Part shown: one piece after another, positions 51,066 to 59,795 of the stretch
Position numbering within the stretch: the first letter of the stretch is position 1
Layout: every line of letters begins with the position of its first letter
Position numbers and translations under genes: made by a program
Source: Duganella sp. CF458
Lineage (GTDB): Bacteria > Pseudomonadota > Gammaproteobacteria > Burkholderiales > Burkholderiaceae_D
Direction of reading: 5' to 3'
Length of the DNA stretch: 64,000 nucleotides
NCBI RefSeq assembly: GCF_900113115.1
Contig: NZ_FOOF01000009.1
Location: 186,001-250,000, forward strand
Notes under the pieces: model-generated
What the model was told of the DNA's origin: nothing
The model's input: the letters and a program-made list of their open reading frames with translations, nothing else
The model's database searches: none

Positions 51066-51073
51066 GTCATAAC
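51066..51073. promoter_or_regulatory. Possible GntR operator
   Basis: GTCATAAC at 51066-51073 keeps the GT...AC ends of HutC-type operators (consensus GT-N-TA-N-AC), though the centre is AT instead of TA. It lies 18 bp upstream of the GntR start, where autoregulation would be expected. A single short match like this can occur by chance. Confidence 0.25.
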
Positions 51074-51254
51074 AAGTCATGATGGATTTGATGAGCCCAT
51101 CTTATCGGCGGCACTCCGGCGCGGGAACGAATCGATTTGCGCTTGCTTATGCGCGCAGCAAATGGCGGTTTTTCGGCATAAGGACATGCGTAAAGCGAAT
51201 GTCCACGCGGTCCTGGGCTACACTTATGTGCTTCAACCCATTGGATGAGAGAGC

Positions 51255-52538
51255 ATGAAAAAACTGGTATTGGGAGGATTGGCCATGTTGATCGCAGGCA
51301 GTGCCATGGCAGCGTCGGTGCAGGACGCGGCGGAGCAATACCGCAAGCTGGCGCTGGCCATCGGCCAGCATGACGCCAGTTACGTGGACGCTTACTACGG
51401 CCCGCCGGAGCTGGAACAGCAAGCGGCGAAGAACAAGCAAAGCCTGGCGTCGATCAAGGCTGGCGTGATGGCCGCCCAGCGCGATATCGCGCAGCAGAAA
51501 GCCGGCGGCGCCGACGAAGCGCTGCGCATCGAGTTCCTGTCCAAGCAGCTCAAGGCCATGCAGGCCCGCGTCGAGATGATGCAAGGCCGCAAGTTCACTT
51601 TCGACGAAGAGACGGCGCTGTTGTACGACGCCGTGACGCCGCACCATGACCGCGCTTACTATCTGGCGCTGGTGGCGCAGGTCGACCAGCTGCTGCCGGG
51701 CGAAGGCACGCTGCCGGAACGCCTGAAAGCCTTCCGCGCGAAATTCGCGATCCCGAAGGATAAGCTGAAGCCCGTGTTCGACGCTTCCATTGCCGCTTGC
51801 CGCGAGCGCACCGCTGCCTTCATGGCTTTGCCGCAGAAGGAAAGCTTCGTGCTGGAATTCGTCAGCAACAAACCGTGGTCCGGCTATAACTGGTACAAGG
51901 GCAATGCGCACAGCCTGATCCAGATCAATACCGAATTTCCGATCTACATCGAGCGCGCGGTGGACCTGGGTTGCCACGAGGGCTATCCGGGCCACCATGT
52001 CTATAACGCCTTGCTGGAGCAGTCGCTGGTCAAGCAGCGCAACTGGGTGGAGTTCAGCGTATACCCGCTGTATTCGCCGATGTCGCTGATCGCCGAGGGC
52101 AGTGCGAACTACGGCATCGAAATGGCGTTCACCGATGAAGAGCGGCTGGCCTTCGAGCAGAAGGTGCTGTACCCGTTGGCGGGGCTGGACCCGGCACTGG
52201 CGCCGCAATATGCAAAGCTGATGAAGCTGCTGGGCAAGCTCAGCTACGCCGACAACGATGCGGCGCAGGCTTACCTGGAAGGGAAGTGGACGCGGGAACA
52301 GACCATCGAGTGGCTGGTGAATGTGGCCCTGTACCCGCCGGAGAAATCGGCGCAACGCCTGTCTTTCTATGACGCCAACCGCGGTTACGTCATCAATTAC
52401 AACCAGGGCAAGGACATGGTCAAAGCCTGGGTGGAAAAACATGTGACGGCCACCGATCCGGCGGCCGCCCGCAAGCAGCGCTGGGAAGCGTTCAAGACAT
52501 TGCTGTCGTCGCCACGCCTGGCCAGCGGCTTACGGTAA
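51255..52538 (+). CDS. DUF885 family putative metallopeptidase
   Basis: A 427-residue protein with a signal peptide ('KLVLGGLAMLIAGSAMA'). The zinc-peptidase-like motif 'CHEGYPGHHVYN' is near residue 240 and a downstream 'LIAEGSANYGIEMAF' supplies a likely third ligand Glu, as in DUF885 (HExxPGH) proteins. Most family members are 550-600 residues, so this is a short form; the N-terminal helical part is reduced. It is probably periplasmic. It ends 11 bp before the convergent psiF-like stop. Confidence 0.82.
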   Translation: MKKLVLGGLAMLIAGSAMAASVQDAAEQYRKLALAIGQHDASYVDAYYGPPELEQQAAKNKQSLASIKAGVMAAQRDIAQQKAGGADEALRIEFLSKQLKAMQARVEMMQGRKFTFDEETALLYDAVTPHHDRAYYLALVAQVDQLLPGEGTLPERLKAFRAKFAIPKDKLKPVFDASIAACRERTAAFMALPQKESFVLEFVSNKPWSGYNWYKGNAHSLIQINTEFPIYIERAVDLGCHEGYPGHHVYNALLEQSLVKQRNWVEFSVYPLYSPMSLIAEGSANYGIEMAFTDEERLAFEQKVLYPLAGLDPALAPQYAKLMKLLGKLSYADNDAAQAYLEGKWTREQTIEWLVNVALYPPEKSAQRLSFYDANRGYVINYNQGKDMVKAWVEKHVTATDPAAARKQRWEAFKTLLSSPRLASGLR

Positions 52539-52549
52539 GCTTGAGCTGA

Positions 52550-52846
52550 TCAGGCAGCCTTCTTCGCGCTCAGGCATTCTTTCATGAATGCCTTGCGCTC
52601 ATCGCCTTTCTTGCCTGCCGCATCAGCGTTGCAGGTCTTCATCTTGTCCTGCTGCGTTGCTGGCGCGGCAGGCTTTGCGCTCAGGCATTCCTTCATGAAC
52701 GCCTTGCGTTCGTCGCCCTTCTTACCCTCGGCTTCCTTGTTGCAGGTAGTCATTTTTGATTGTTGGGAGTTCTTTGCCGGCGCTGGGTCCGCGGCGAAAG
52801 CGGCGGAACAAGACAGGGCCAGTGCGGCAATGATCAGCTTATTCAT
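52550..52846 (-). CDS. psiF: PsiF-repeat secreted protein
   Basis: A 98-residue protein with a signal peptide ending 'SCSAAFA' and two PsiF repeats, each with Cys pairs ('TCNKEAEGKKGDERKAFMKE' and 'TCNADAAGKKGDERKAFMKE'). In E. coli the phosphate-starvation-induced psiF lies next to phoA; the function is unknown. AAGGAA precedes the ATG. It is divergent from the CsgG-like lipoprotein gene. Confidence 0.88.
   Translation of the reverse strand: MNKLIIAALALSCSAAFAADPAPAKNSQQSKMTTCNKEAEGKKGDERKAFMKECLSAKPAAPATQQDKMKTCNADAAGKKGDERKAFMKECLSAKKAA
52566..52753. repeat. Imperfect direct repeat inside psiF
   Basis: Two units start at 52566 and 52677, an offset of 111 bp (37 codons). Their first 50 bases differ at six positions, all silent or near-silent third-base changes, and they encode the two PsiF repeats. 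This indicates an internal duplication kept at the protein level. Confidence 0.7.
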
Positions 52847-52864
52847 GAGGGTTCCTTCTAACAG

Positions 52865-52894
52865 TTGAGTTGGTCTTGCGGTAATAACTATACA
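52865..52894 (+). promoter_or_regulatory. Possible promoter of the CsgG-like gene
   Basis: TTGAGT (52865-52870) and TATACA (52889-52894) are 18 bp apart, in an AT-rich stretch about 75 bp before the ATG at 52972. Each box matches consensus at four positions. Confidence 0.35.
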
Positions 52895-52909
52895 TAGATT
52901 TTTTGTCGA
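52881..52909 (-). promoter_or_regulatory. Possible promoter of psiF
   Basis: On the minus strand TCGACA (52904-52909) is followed after 17 bp by TATTAC (52881-52886), some 35 bp before the psiF ATG. It overlaps the opposing promoter candidate. No clear Pho box was recognised. Confidence 0.35.
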
Positions 52910-52971
52910 TGTGGCCTATTCTCAAAGAACGCCGATGAGTTCAAACGGTCGTTTCTACTGGGGGAGTGAAC

Positions 52972-53841
52972 ATGGACAAGATCGTCAAATCAGGGACTAC
53001 CTTAGCCGGACTGGCAATGCTGCTGCTGTCAGCTTGCGCCGGCACGGATCCCAAGCTGGGCGGTGCGCCAACCATGGCTACGGGTTCCGCTGGGGGCGCC
53101 ACGGCGTCGAATGCGAACACGCAGTTGGAAAAATGTGACAAGCCGCTCGGCACGCTCGGGGTGGTGGAAGATACCGCGGCACCGTGGTACCACCACCTGT
53201 CGCAATACAAGCTGGGCTCGACTGTGCCTGTGTTGCGCATGATGATCCAGCAATCGAATTGTTTCGTCGTCGTCGAGCGCGGCGCGGCGATGGGCAAGCT
53301 GATGCAGGAGCGGGCCTTGGCGTCGTCCGGGGAAATGCGCTCCGGAAGCAACTACGGCAAGGGCCAGATGGTGGCAGCCGACTACACCATGAGCCCGAGC
53401 ATTACGTTCAGCCAGAAAGGCACGCAAGGCATGGGCGGTGCGCTGGGCGGGCTGGGCCTGCTGGGCAGTGTGGCCGGCGTGGTCGCCGGCGGGCTGAAGG
53501 CGAACGAGGCTTCCACCACCTTGCTGATGGTGGATAACCGTTCCGGCATCCAGCTGGCGGCGGCGGAAGGCAGCGCCAAGAATTATGACTTCAATGTCGG
53601 CGGCGCCTTGTTCGGCGGTGGCGGTTTCGGCGCGGCCGGCGGCTATTCCAATACGCCGGAAGGCAAGATCCTGATAGCCTCCTTCATGGATTCGTATAAC
53701 CAATTGGTGAAGGCGGTACGCCACTACAAGGCGCAAGAAGTTGCCGGCGGCATGGGCACGGGCGGCGCGCTGGGCGTGCAGGGCGGTTCGACGCCGGCGT
53801 CCAAAGAGCTCGAGAAGAAACCGGGCAAGAAGAAAAACTGA
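52972..53841 (+). CDS. CsgG-like lipoprotein
   Basis: A 289-residue lipoprotein. The lipobox 'LLSAC' puts the lipidated Cys at residue 22. The middle resembles the CsgG/HfaB family: 'VLRMMIQQSNCFVVVERG', 'LMQERALASSG', 'QMVAADYTMSPSITFS'. A Gly-rich stretch (about 160-185 and 215-230) interrupts the fold, and the tail is Lys-rich. CsgG itself forms the curli secretion pore, but no csgA/csgE genes are near, so it may be one of the many CsgG-related outer-membrane lipoproteins of other function. The ATG at 52972 has GGGGAG at 52961-52966. Confidence 0.78.
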   Translation: MDKIVKSGTTLAGLAMLLLSACAGTDPKLGGAPTMATGSAGGATASNANTQLEKCDKPLGTLGVVEDTAAPWYHHLSQYKLGSTVPVLRMMIQQSNCFVVVERGAAMGKLMQERALASSGEMRSGSNYGKGQMVAADYTMSPSITFSQKGTQGMGGALGGLGLLGSVAGVVAGGLKANEASTTLLMVDNRSGIQLAAAEGSAKNYDFNVGGALFGGGGFGAAGGYSNTPEGKILIASFMDSYNQLVKAVRHYKAQEVAGGMGTGGALGVQGGSTPASKELEKKPGKKKN

Positions 53842-53853
53842 TGCATCAGCAGC

Positions 53854-53880
53854 AGGGAAGCACCTGCTGGGGGCTTCCCT
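53854..53880. terminator. Possible hairpin terminator between convergent genes
   Basis: AGGGAAGC (53854-53861) and GCTTCCCT (53873-53880) form an 8-bp stem with an 11-nt loop, just after the CsgG-like gene and before the serine hydrolase stop. The T-run that follows is short, so termination may be weak. Confidence 0.4.
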
Positions 53881-55209
53881 TTAGGGCGTCTTGGCCGCTG
53901 CCTGGGCCTGCGCCAGGCTGTCGCGCGCATTGCCCGATTGCGGGAACAGGCGCGTATTCAATTCGAAAACCTTGACCGCGGCAGCGCTGCCGCGCGTTTC
54001 CAGCATGGCATAGCCGGTTTCATTAATACGCCGTTCCAGTGCGGCGCCATCGCGTGCCGCCAACGTCTGCAACTGCTGCACCAGCGCCTCGCCCTGGGCC
54101 GGTGTGACAGCGGGCCGGCTGGCGTAGTCGATCAATTGCTCTGAAACCGCCTCCATGGAGAAGCGGCCCGGATCGATCACCGGCAGCACGCTCTCGACCA
54201 GGGTGCGCGACCAGACGTTTTGCGCACTGCCGTTGGTGAGGTAGATGATGGTGTAGCGGTCGTCGCCGTTGCTATCGGGCCACAACAGGCGTACGCGCAC
54301 CTTGGTGCCACCGTCGTGTCCCACATATTGGTAGCCGCCGCTGGTGCCGAATTCCCAGCCGGAGGCGAACCAGCCTTCTTGTCCGTTGGCCAGCTTTTGC
54401 GGCTGCCATAGCACGCGCAGCGTTTCCTTGCCGACCAGTTCGCCGCGTGCCACCGCATGCAGGAACGCGGCCAGGTCGTCCACTGTGGTGAACAACTCGG
54501 CATGAACATTGGCGTATTCCGGCCACGGGACCGCAGGATCGGCCTGCAGCTTGCCGTTCTTGCCAATGAAGCTGCGCACCATGGCGTGGCGGCTGGCGTT
54601 GCCCAAGCCAAGATACGTGTTCTTCAAGCCAAGTTTGTTGATGATGCGTTCGTTGGCGATCTGCGTGTACGGCCTGCCGTAATGTGCTTCCAGCAAGGCC
54701 TCCAGCACCAGGAAATTGGTTTGGGTGTAGCGGATGGCGGTGCCGGGTTCGAACACCAGCGGCTTATCGGCCAAGGTGGCGAACACTGCCTGCAGTGTCG
54801 GCGGGAACACCGGCCCGGTTGCGCTGCCCAGGTCGAAGTATTCCGGCAATCCCGAGCTATGGTTCAGGAAATGCCGGACCGGAATCTGTTGCCAGCGCAG
54901 GGGCAGGGCGGGAAGGTAGGCGCTGGCTGGTTTGTCCAGGTCCAGTTGGCCGGCTTCCACCAGTTGCATCGCCAGCACGCTGGCCAACAGCTTGCTGAGG
55001 GAATATACGGGAAACAGCTCGTCGCGCCGTGCGCCGGCGACGTTGCGGAAAACGACGTCGCCGTTGCGCGCCACCAATAGCGCCTGGCTGGCAATCACAT
55101 AGCGCTGGGCATTGGCGGCCATTTTCTGTTCCAGCGCGCGATCGAGCGGCGCTGCCTGGGCATTGCTGGCGAACAGGGCAAAGGCCAGGGCCATTGAGCG
55201 GAACAGCAT
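53881..55209 (-). CDS. Serine hydrolase, class C beta-lactamase/esterase family
   Basis: A 442-residue secreted protein with a signal peptide ending 'ASNAQA'. The SxxK motif is Ser70-Leu-Ser-Lys73. 'RYTQTNFLVLEALLE' gives Tyr161-Thr-Gln163 in the usual YxN position, so Asn is replaced by Gln. 'GHDGGTKVRV' supplies the HxG-type motif. The fold family includes esterases, D-aminopeptidases and AmpC-like enzymes. About 110 residues after the catalytic domain form a helical tail ('LVQQLQTLAARDGAALERR'). GGAGG precedes the ATG at good spacing. A longer frame upstream is not used because the signal peptide begins here. Confidence 0.85.
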   Translation of the reverse strand: MLFRSMALAFALFASNAQAAPLDRALEQKMAANAQRYVIASQALLVARNGDVVFRNVAGARRDELFPVYSLSKLLASVLAMQLVEAGQLDLDKPASAYLPALPLRWQQIPVRHFLNHSSGLPEYFDLGSATGPVFPPTLQAVFATLADKPLVFEPGTAIRYTQTNFLVLEALLEAHYGRPYTQIANERIINKLGLKNTYLGLGNASRHAMVRSFIGKNGKLQADPAVPWPEYANVHAELFTTVDDLAAFLHAVARGELVGKETLRVLWQPQKLANGQEGWFASGWEFGTSGGYQYVGHDGGTKVRVRLLWPDSNGDDRYTIIYLTNGSAQNVWSRTLVESVLPVIDPGRFSMEAVSEQLIDYASRPAVTPAQGEALVQQLQTLAARDGAALERRINETGYAMLETRGSAAAVKVFELNTRLFPQSGNARDSLAQAQAAAKTP

Positions 55210-55324
55210 CGCACCTCCATGCTTTTTCGTTAACAGGATGGGAAATACCAGGCTGGGAAATGTAGCATGGAATTGCGGACCAAACGGCCTATAGTGTAAG
55301 TAGCTCTTCGGAAGGGAGGTCGCC

Positions 55325-55573
55325 ATGACCCGCAAATATATCGACTGCCGCGAATTCCCCAGCGATGCGAAATGCAGCGTCGCCATCTCGGCAGACAATG
55401 AAGACGAATTGCTGGAGGTGGCCGTCCAGCACGCAGTCTCGGTCCACAAGCATGCGGATAGCCCTGAATTGCGCAGCGCCATCCGTGGCATGATCCACGA
55501 GGGAACGCCGCCTGAGCATGCGATGCCGCCGGGCGCCACGAGCGGTGCGCCGGAAGGCGTCCGGACCCACTAG
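55325..55573 (+). CDS. DUF1059 family small protein
   Basis: An 82-residue protein matching DUF1059: 'KYIDCREFPSDAKCSVAI', 'DNEDELLEVAVQHAVSVH' and 'LRSAIRGMIHEG'. Members are small soluble proteins of unknown function. AGGGAGGT precedes the ATG. Its TAG stop shares CTAG with the convergent stop of the next gene (4-bp overlap). Confidence 0.82.
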   Translation: MTRKYIDCREFPSDAKCSVAISADNEDELLEVAVQHAVSVHKHADSPELRSAIRGMIHEGTPPEHAMPPGATSGAPEGVRTH

Positions 55574-56724
55574 GCCGCGCGCGTTGCCGGCTGGGTGTCG
55601 AGATAACGCAGCAGGTCGCGTCCCAGGACGCGCAGGCGCGCGGTGTCGACCTGGCGTTTCTTGTAGGCGTCATGGCTGGCTGGACCTTCCAGGGTACGGC
55701 TATGGCTGGCCTTGTCCATCAACTGGATTTCGTACTCGAAGAAGAAGCCGACGTCGTAGTCGGGTCCGCTGGCTGCCGGGTCGTCCGGCGGCAAATGGAT
55801 CATCTTGCGCACCGTGACCTGGATGCTGCTGAAGCCGGCGCCGCTGTGCGGGTTGTCGGCACGGGTTTGCGGTGAAGAGATCGCCATCAGTTCCGCGTCC
55901 ATCTTTTCCAGCAGGTCGGCAGGGTAGCCCTCGGCCGCTTCCAGCATGCAGCGGTACTGGGTGAAGATTTCCTTTGCTGCTTCCATGTCGAGCAGGGTAT
56001 TGCGCGTGCGCTGGGAATCGACGTTGGTGACCGAGATCAGGTGCGCGCGCTGCAGTGTGCGCAAGGCGAGCAAGCATTCGAATCGGGTGTTGAAGATCAG
56101 CCGCACGCCGAGGTGGTCGAAGATGTCGGCTGCCAGGTAGGCTGCCTTTTGCAGCAGCTTGAGCAGGATACTGCCGCGGCTTTTGTTGTTTTTGCGGTCA
56201 AAATGCAGCAAGGGGAGGCAAATTTCGCCATCGCTCAAATAAAACTGTCCGTCTTCCTGGTGGATCACCTCGTCCAGGCTGGCGAAGACTTGCTGGCGGA
56301 TGGTGTTGAAATAGCGCAGCTTGAGGTTGTTATCGATGTAGAAGATGCCGTGCATGACTTTCAGCACGGCGCAGGACCACATGCGCCGCAGCTCGACTTG
56401 TTCGTTGCCGTGCAGGGAGGCGAAGACCAGCAGATCGAGCGGGTCGTCCGGTACCCGCACTTCAGGCGGGACCAAGGCCGCCTGCCCAGGCGCCAGGAAG
56501 TTGCTGCAGATGAAATCCAGCGCCTCGCCATGGGCGTGAGCGATCACTTCGCGGGCGTGCGGGTTATCGATGTCGAAGCCGTATTCGCGCACGAACTGGT
56601 GCGCGTCATGCTGGTTGCGCAGGGCCAGTCCGCCGAGGTCGATGGCCGACACGCCGGAGGCGATGGCATTCAGGTAGGTCCAGTTCAGGGAAAATTTTCC
56701 CTGGCACTTGAGAGAGGGATGCAT
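55570..56724 (-). CDS. Uncharacterised protein with RelA/SpoT-synthetase-like motif series
   Basis: A 384-residue soluble protein. I recall a family of this kind under TIGR04552 but cannot check it. The second half follows the order of (p)ppGpp synthetase motifs: Lys181-x3-Ser185-Ile-x2-Lys189 (like the ATP-binding 'K..SI..K'), Asp203-x4-Arg208 (like the Mg-binding Asp in 'DIRAVR'), 'SGAGFSSIQVTV' at 294-305 (like 'GYRSLHTVV', Tyr to Phe298), 'FEYEIQLMD' with Glu332 (like 'EVQIRT') and His351-x2-Tyr354-Lys355 (like 'HWRYK'). Activity as an alarmone or other nucleotide enzyme is inference. The start at 56724 is the first ATG after an AT-rich upstream region; no ribosome site is clear. Confidence 0.65.
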   Translation of the reverse strand: MHPSLKCQGKFSLNWTYLNAIASGVSAIDLGGLALRNQHDAHQFVREYGFDIDNPHAREVIAHAHGEALDFICSNFLAPGQAALVPPEVRVPDDPLDLLVFASLHGNEQVELRRMWSCAVLKVMHGIFYIDNNLKLRYFNTIRQQVFASLDEVIHQEDGQFYLSDGEICLPLLHFDRKNNKSRGSILLKLLQKAAYLAADIFDHLGVRLIFNTRFECLLALRTLQRAHLISVTNVDSQRTRNTLLDMEAAKEIFTQYRCMLEAAEGYPADLLEKMDAELMAISSPQTRADNPHSGAGFSSIQVTVRKMIHLPPDDPAASGPDYDVGFFFEYEIQLMDKASHSRTLEGPASHDAYKKRQVDTARLRVLGRDLLRYLDTQPATRAA

Positions 56725-56821
56725 GGCGGCGTTTTGTGTATTGTGCAACCGTCCAGTCTTTAAAGAAAGTATCGCAGCCGCGCGAACAAGCCGCAAGCCA
56801 GGTGTTGTATTGAATTCGGCC

Positions 56822-56851
56822 TTGTGCCTTAGTAAAAAAGTAATGTAAGAT
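56822..56851 (+). promoter_or_regulatory. Possible promoter of the DUF805 gene
   Basis: TTGTGC (56822-56827) and TAAGAT (56846-56851) are 18 bp apart in an AT-rich region, about 50 bp before the GTG start at 56901. Confidence 0.35.
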
Positions 56852-56900
56852 TTTCTTGGTGGTAACTTTAATAACGAATTAATACCTTTTAGGAGCAACC

Positions 56901-57461
56901 GTGAGTAATCCATATTCGATGCCGCAATCCGAGCTGACCGAACGCGTCAGCGACGAGACTTATATGCCGAAGTTCTTTTCCCTCAGTGGCCGTATTGGCC
57001 GTGTGCGCTACTGGGCCTTCAGTATGGGTGCCGGGCTGTTGATGATACCGATCATGATCCTGACGATGGGCCTTGGCGCGCTGACCGGCGCCGTGGCCGG
57101 TGCCGGTGTCGAGGGCGGCGCCAGCGGCGGGGTGCTGGGCGCCGTAGTCGCCTATGGCCTGTCGTTTGCAATCACCTTGGTACTGGCGCGCCGTCGCCTG
57201 AATGACCTGGGCAAATCCGGCTGGCTGGGCTTACTTATGCTGGTACCGCTGGTGAACATTTTCATGGCCCTTTGGCTGCTGTTTGGCCCGGGCGACGCGC
57301 AGGCCAACGAATACGGCCCACCGCCAGCTTCGAACTCGACCTTCCTGAAAGTAGTCGCCTGGGTGGTGCCTGTGCTCTTCTTCGGTATCCTTTTCGCCAC
57401 GGCCATTCCGGCCTACCAGGCGTATACCGAGAAGGCGCGCGCTGCGCAGATGGGCGAGTAA
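56901..57461 (+). CDS. DUF805 membrane protein with pilin-like C-terminal segment
   Basis: A 186-residue protein with four hydrophobic segments. The DUF805 mark is 'SLSGRIGRVRYWAFSM' before helix 1 and 'RRRLNDLGKSGWLGLLML' between helices. The last 30 residues form a fourth helix ending 'FATAIPAYQAYTEKARAAQM', strikingly like the N-terminal helix of type IV pilins ('AIPAYQDYT'), here placed at the C-terminus and without a prepilin cleavage site. The start is a GTG with AGGAG at 56891-56895. It ends 25 bp before the convergent DUF58 gene. Confidence 0.85.
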   Translation: MSNPYSMPQSELTERVSDETYMPKFFSLSGRIGRVRYWAFSMGAGLLMIPIMILTMGLGALTGAVAGAGVEGGASGGVLGAVVAYGLSFAITLVLARRRLNDLGKSGWLGLLMLVPLVNIFMALWLLFGPGDAQANEYGPPPASNSTFLKVVAWVVPVLFFGILFATAIPAYQAYTEKARAAQMGE

Positions 57462-57486
57462 GCGCCGTATAGCCCAGAAGCAGGCT

Positions 57487-58791
57487 TTACAGCGCTCCGC
57501 TTTCTTTGATATCGAGGTAGCGGTTCAGCAGGGCGCCGGCCAACTGGTCCGGCGCGACGTCGACCAGGTGGCCGGAACGCAGGCCCAGGCGGCGGATGGC
57601 TTCCTGGCGCTGTTGCAGGTAATGCTCGCTGGCTGCCAGGCGCAGGGCGTCGTCGAAGCCTTGCACCGGCGCCGTGCTGGCGGCGTCCAGCGCGCGCTCG
57701 CGCAAGCTGGCGCACAGCACCAGGTGGCGTGAGGACAGCAGGTCGACGGCCTGGCGCAAGGCCACGTCGTCTTCATCGCGCACGTTGGTCACCAGCACCA
57801 CGAAGGCGCGCCGGTTCAGGCGGTTCAGCAGGTCGTTGGCCGCGCGCAGGTAGTCGGGCGCGGCTTCACCCGGCTGCAGGTCGTACACCCCGGCCAGCAT
57901 GCGGTCCAGCCCGATGCGCCCCTTGGCCGGCTGCAGCCAGCGGTTGTCCACCCCAAAACTCATCAAACCCACCGCGTCGCCCTGCTTGCCGGCCACGAAG
58001 GCCAGCGTCAGCACGGCGTACAGCGCGTGGTCGAAATGGCTGGTGTCGTCGTCGCGCGCCAGCATGCGGCGGCCGGTATCGAGCAGGAACACCACCTGCT
58101 GGTCGCGTTCGAGCTGGTACTCGCGGCTGATCGGCTTGCGGTGGCGTGCGGTGGCTTTCCAGTCGATCGAGCGCAGGCTGTCGCCGCGCCGGTATTCGCG
58201 CAGTTGGCGGAAGTCGGTGCCTTCGCCGCGCTGGCGCTTGACCAGCGAGCCGGCGGTTGGCGCCTGGCGGTCGGTGGCTCGCAGGGCCTGGCCCAGCAGG
58301 CGCGCCACGTCGGGGAATACTTTCGCGGTCTGCTGCGGGCCGATGCGGTGCGTCGCCTGCCACAAGCCGAGCGGGCCGGCCACGCGCAGCCATGGCGTGC
58401 CGAAGGCGCCGTCGCCCCGTTCCTGCGGGCGCACGCGGTAGGTCAGCGTGGAAAAGGCGCCGGGCGCCAGCCGCGTTGCGTGCGGCATGCCTTCCAGTTC
58501 CCAGGCTGTCGGGTAATCGTCGAACACGTCGAGCCGCAATGCGGAATGGCCGTCGTTGTGCAGGGTCAGGCGCACGTCCTGCCAAGCGCCGACCGGCAGT
58601 ACGCCTGCCATGCTGCGCTCCGCGCGCAGGGCCGGGCGGCGGCGCGCCAGCAGTGCATCGGCGCCGGCGGCCAGCAGCAGGGCGCCGCCCAGCACCTGCC
58701 ACGGCGCCTGCAGCACCGGCCACACGCTGGCCGGCACGCCCAGCGCGGTCAGGCCCAGCAGGGCCTGGAACATGCGGCGGGTTGGCTTCAT
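57487..58791 (-). CDS. DUF58 domain protein
   Basis: A 434-residue protein with two N-terminal hydrophobic helices and a DUF58 (von Willebrand A-like) domain. The family core 'REYRRGDSLRSIDWKATARH' is at about residues 200-219, followed by 'QQVVFLLDTGRRM' as the metal-site strand. DUF58 proteins pair with MoxR ATPases, which are thought to act as chaperones for vWA proteins or for cell-envelope complexes. The ATG at 58791 overlaps the MoxR stop (ATGA). Confidence 0.88.
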   Translation of the reverse strand: MKPTRRMFQALLGLTALGVPASVWPVLQAPWQVLGGALLLAAGADALLARRRPALRAERSMAGVLPVGAWQDVRLTLHNDGHSALRLDVFDDYPTAWELEGMPHATRLAPGAFSTLTYRVRPQERGDGAFGTPWLRVAGPLGLWQATHRIGPQQTAKVFPDVARLLGQALRATDRQAPTAGSLVKRQRGEGTDFRQLREYRRGDSLRSIDWKATARHRKPISREYQLERDQQVVFLLDTGRRMLARDDDTSHFDHALYAVLTLAFVAGKQGDAVGLMSFGVDNRWLQPAKGRIGLDRMLAGVYDLQPGEAAPDYLRAANDLLNRLNRRAFVVLVTNVRDEDDVALRQAVDLLSSRHLVLCASLRERALDAASTAPVQGFDDALRLAASEHYLQQRQEAIRRLGLRSGHLVDVAPDQLAGALLNRYLDIKESGAL

Positions 58792-59795
58792 CAGTTGCGC
58801 GGCGCGGCGACCGAGTCGATCAGCGCTGCCAGGATGTCGTCCGCACCCAGGCCATCGAGTTCGCTTTCCGGCGACAGGGCGATGCGGTGGCGCAGCACCG
58901 GCAGGCTGGCCTGCTTGATGTCGTCCGGGGTGGCGTAGTCGCGGCCTGCCATCAGGGCCATGGCGCGCGCCAGGCGGATCAGGGCGATGCTGCCGCGCGG
59001 GCCGGCGCCGACCGACACGCCGGGCCATTGGCGGGTTGCGCGCGCCATGCGCACCGCATAGTTGGCGACGGCTTCGTCGACGCGGATGCGGGCCACCAGC
59101 TGCTGCAGCGCGAGCAGGATCTCCGGCTTGATCAGGGTGCGTACCTGGGCCACTTCCAGCGCATCGCCGACGCGGTCCTGCGTCACGGCCAGCAGCATCG
59201 CGGTTTCCTCCTGCTCGCTTGGATAGGCGATGCGCGCCTTGATCAGGAAACGGTCAAGCTGGGCTTCCGGCAGCGGGTAGGTGCCTTCGCTTTCCAGCGG
59301 GTTCTGGGTGGCCAGCACCATGAAGGGGGCCTCCAGCGTGTGCGCCTCGCCTTCGATGGTGACCTGGCGCTCCTGCATGGCTTCCAGCAGGGCGGACTGG
59401 GTCTTGGCCGGTGCGCGGTTGATCTCGTCTGCCAGCAGCAGGTGGGTGAACACCGGCCCCTTGCGGACGCTGAAGGTTTGCTGGCGCTGGTCGAACACGG
59501 CGTGGCCCATCACGTCGGCCGGCATCAGGTCGGGCGTGAACTGGATACGCGAAAATTCGCCGGCAAAGGTCTTGGCCAGCGCCTTGACCAGCAGGGTCTT
59601 GCCCAGGCCAGGCACGCCTTCCAGCAGCACGTGGCCGCCGGCCAGGCAGCAGGCCAGCACCTGTTCGACCACGGTTTGCTGGCCGACGATGGCGCGGCCG
59701 ATTTCCTCGCGCAGGCGCTGCACGATGTCGATCGCCTGCGCCAGGCGGTCGGCCGGAATGGCGTTATTGGGTGGGATGGACATGCTATCGCTCAT
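58791..59795 (-). CDS. MoxR-type AAA+ ATPase
   Basis: A 334-residue AAA ATPase. Walker A is '[17 protein letters not shown]', Walker B '[20 protein letters not shown]', and '[20 protein letters not shown]' is sensor 1 and the MoxR hallmark. It probably remodels the adjacent vWA-like DUF58 protein or its partners. The ATG at 59795 overlaps the DUF4350 gene by 11 bp; the N-terminal extension of the open frame is not conserved-looking. Confidence 0.93.
   Translation of the reverse strand: MSDSMSIPPNNAIPADRLAQAIDIVQRLREEIGRAIVGQQTVVEQVLACCLAGGHVLLEGVPGLGKTLLVKALAKTFAGEFSRIQFTPDLMPADVMGHAVFDQRQQTFSVRKGPVFTHLLLADEINRAPAKTQSALLEAMQERQVTIEGEAHTLEAPFMVLATQNPLESEGTYPLPEAQLDRFLIKARIAYPSEQEETAMLLAVTQDRVGDALEVAQVRTLIKPEILLALQQLVARIRVDEAVANYAVRMARATRQWPGVSVGAGPRGSIALIRLARAMALMAGRDYATPDDIKQASLPVLRHRIALSPESELDGLGADDILAALIDSVAAPRN

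Noticed and set aside
52972-53841. Curli secretion (csg) locus
   Set aside because: Only a CsgG-like lipoprotein is present; no CsgA/B/E/F-like genes are nearby, so a curli system is not supported.
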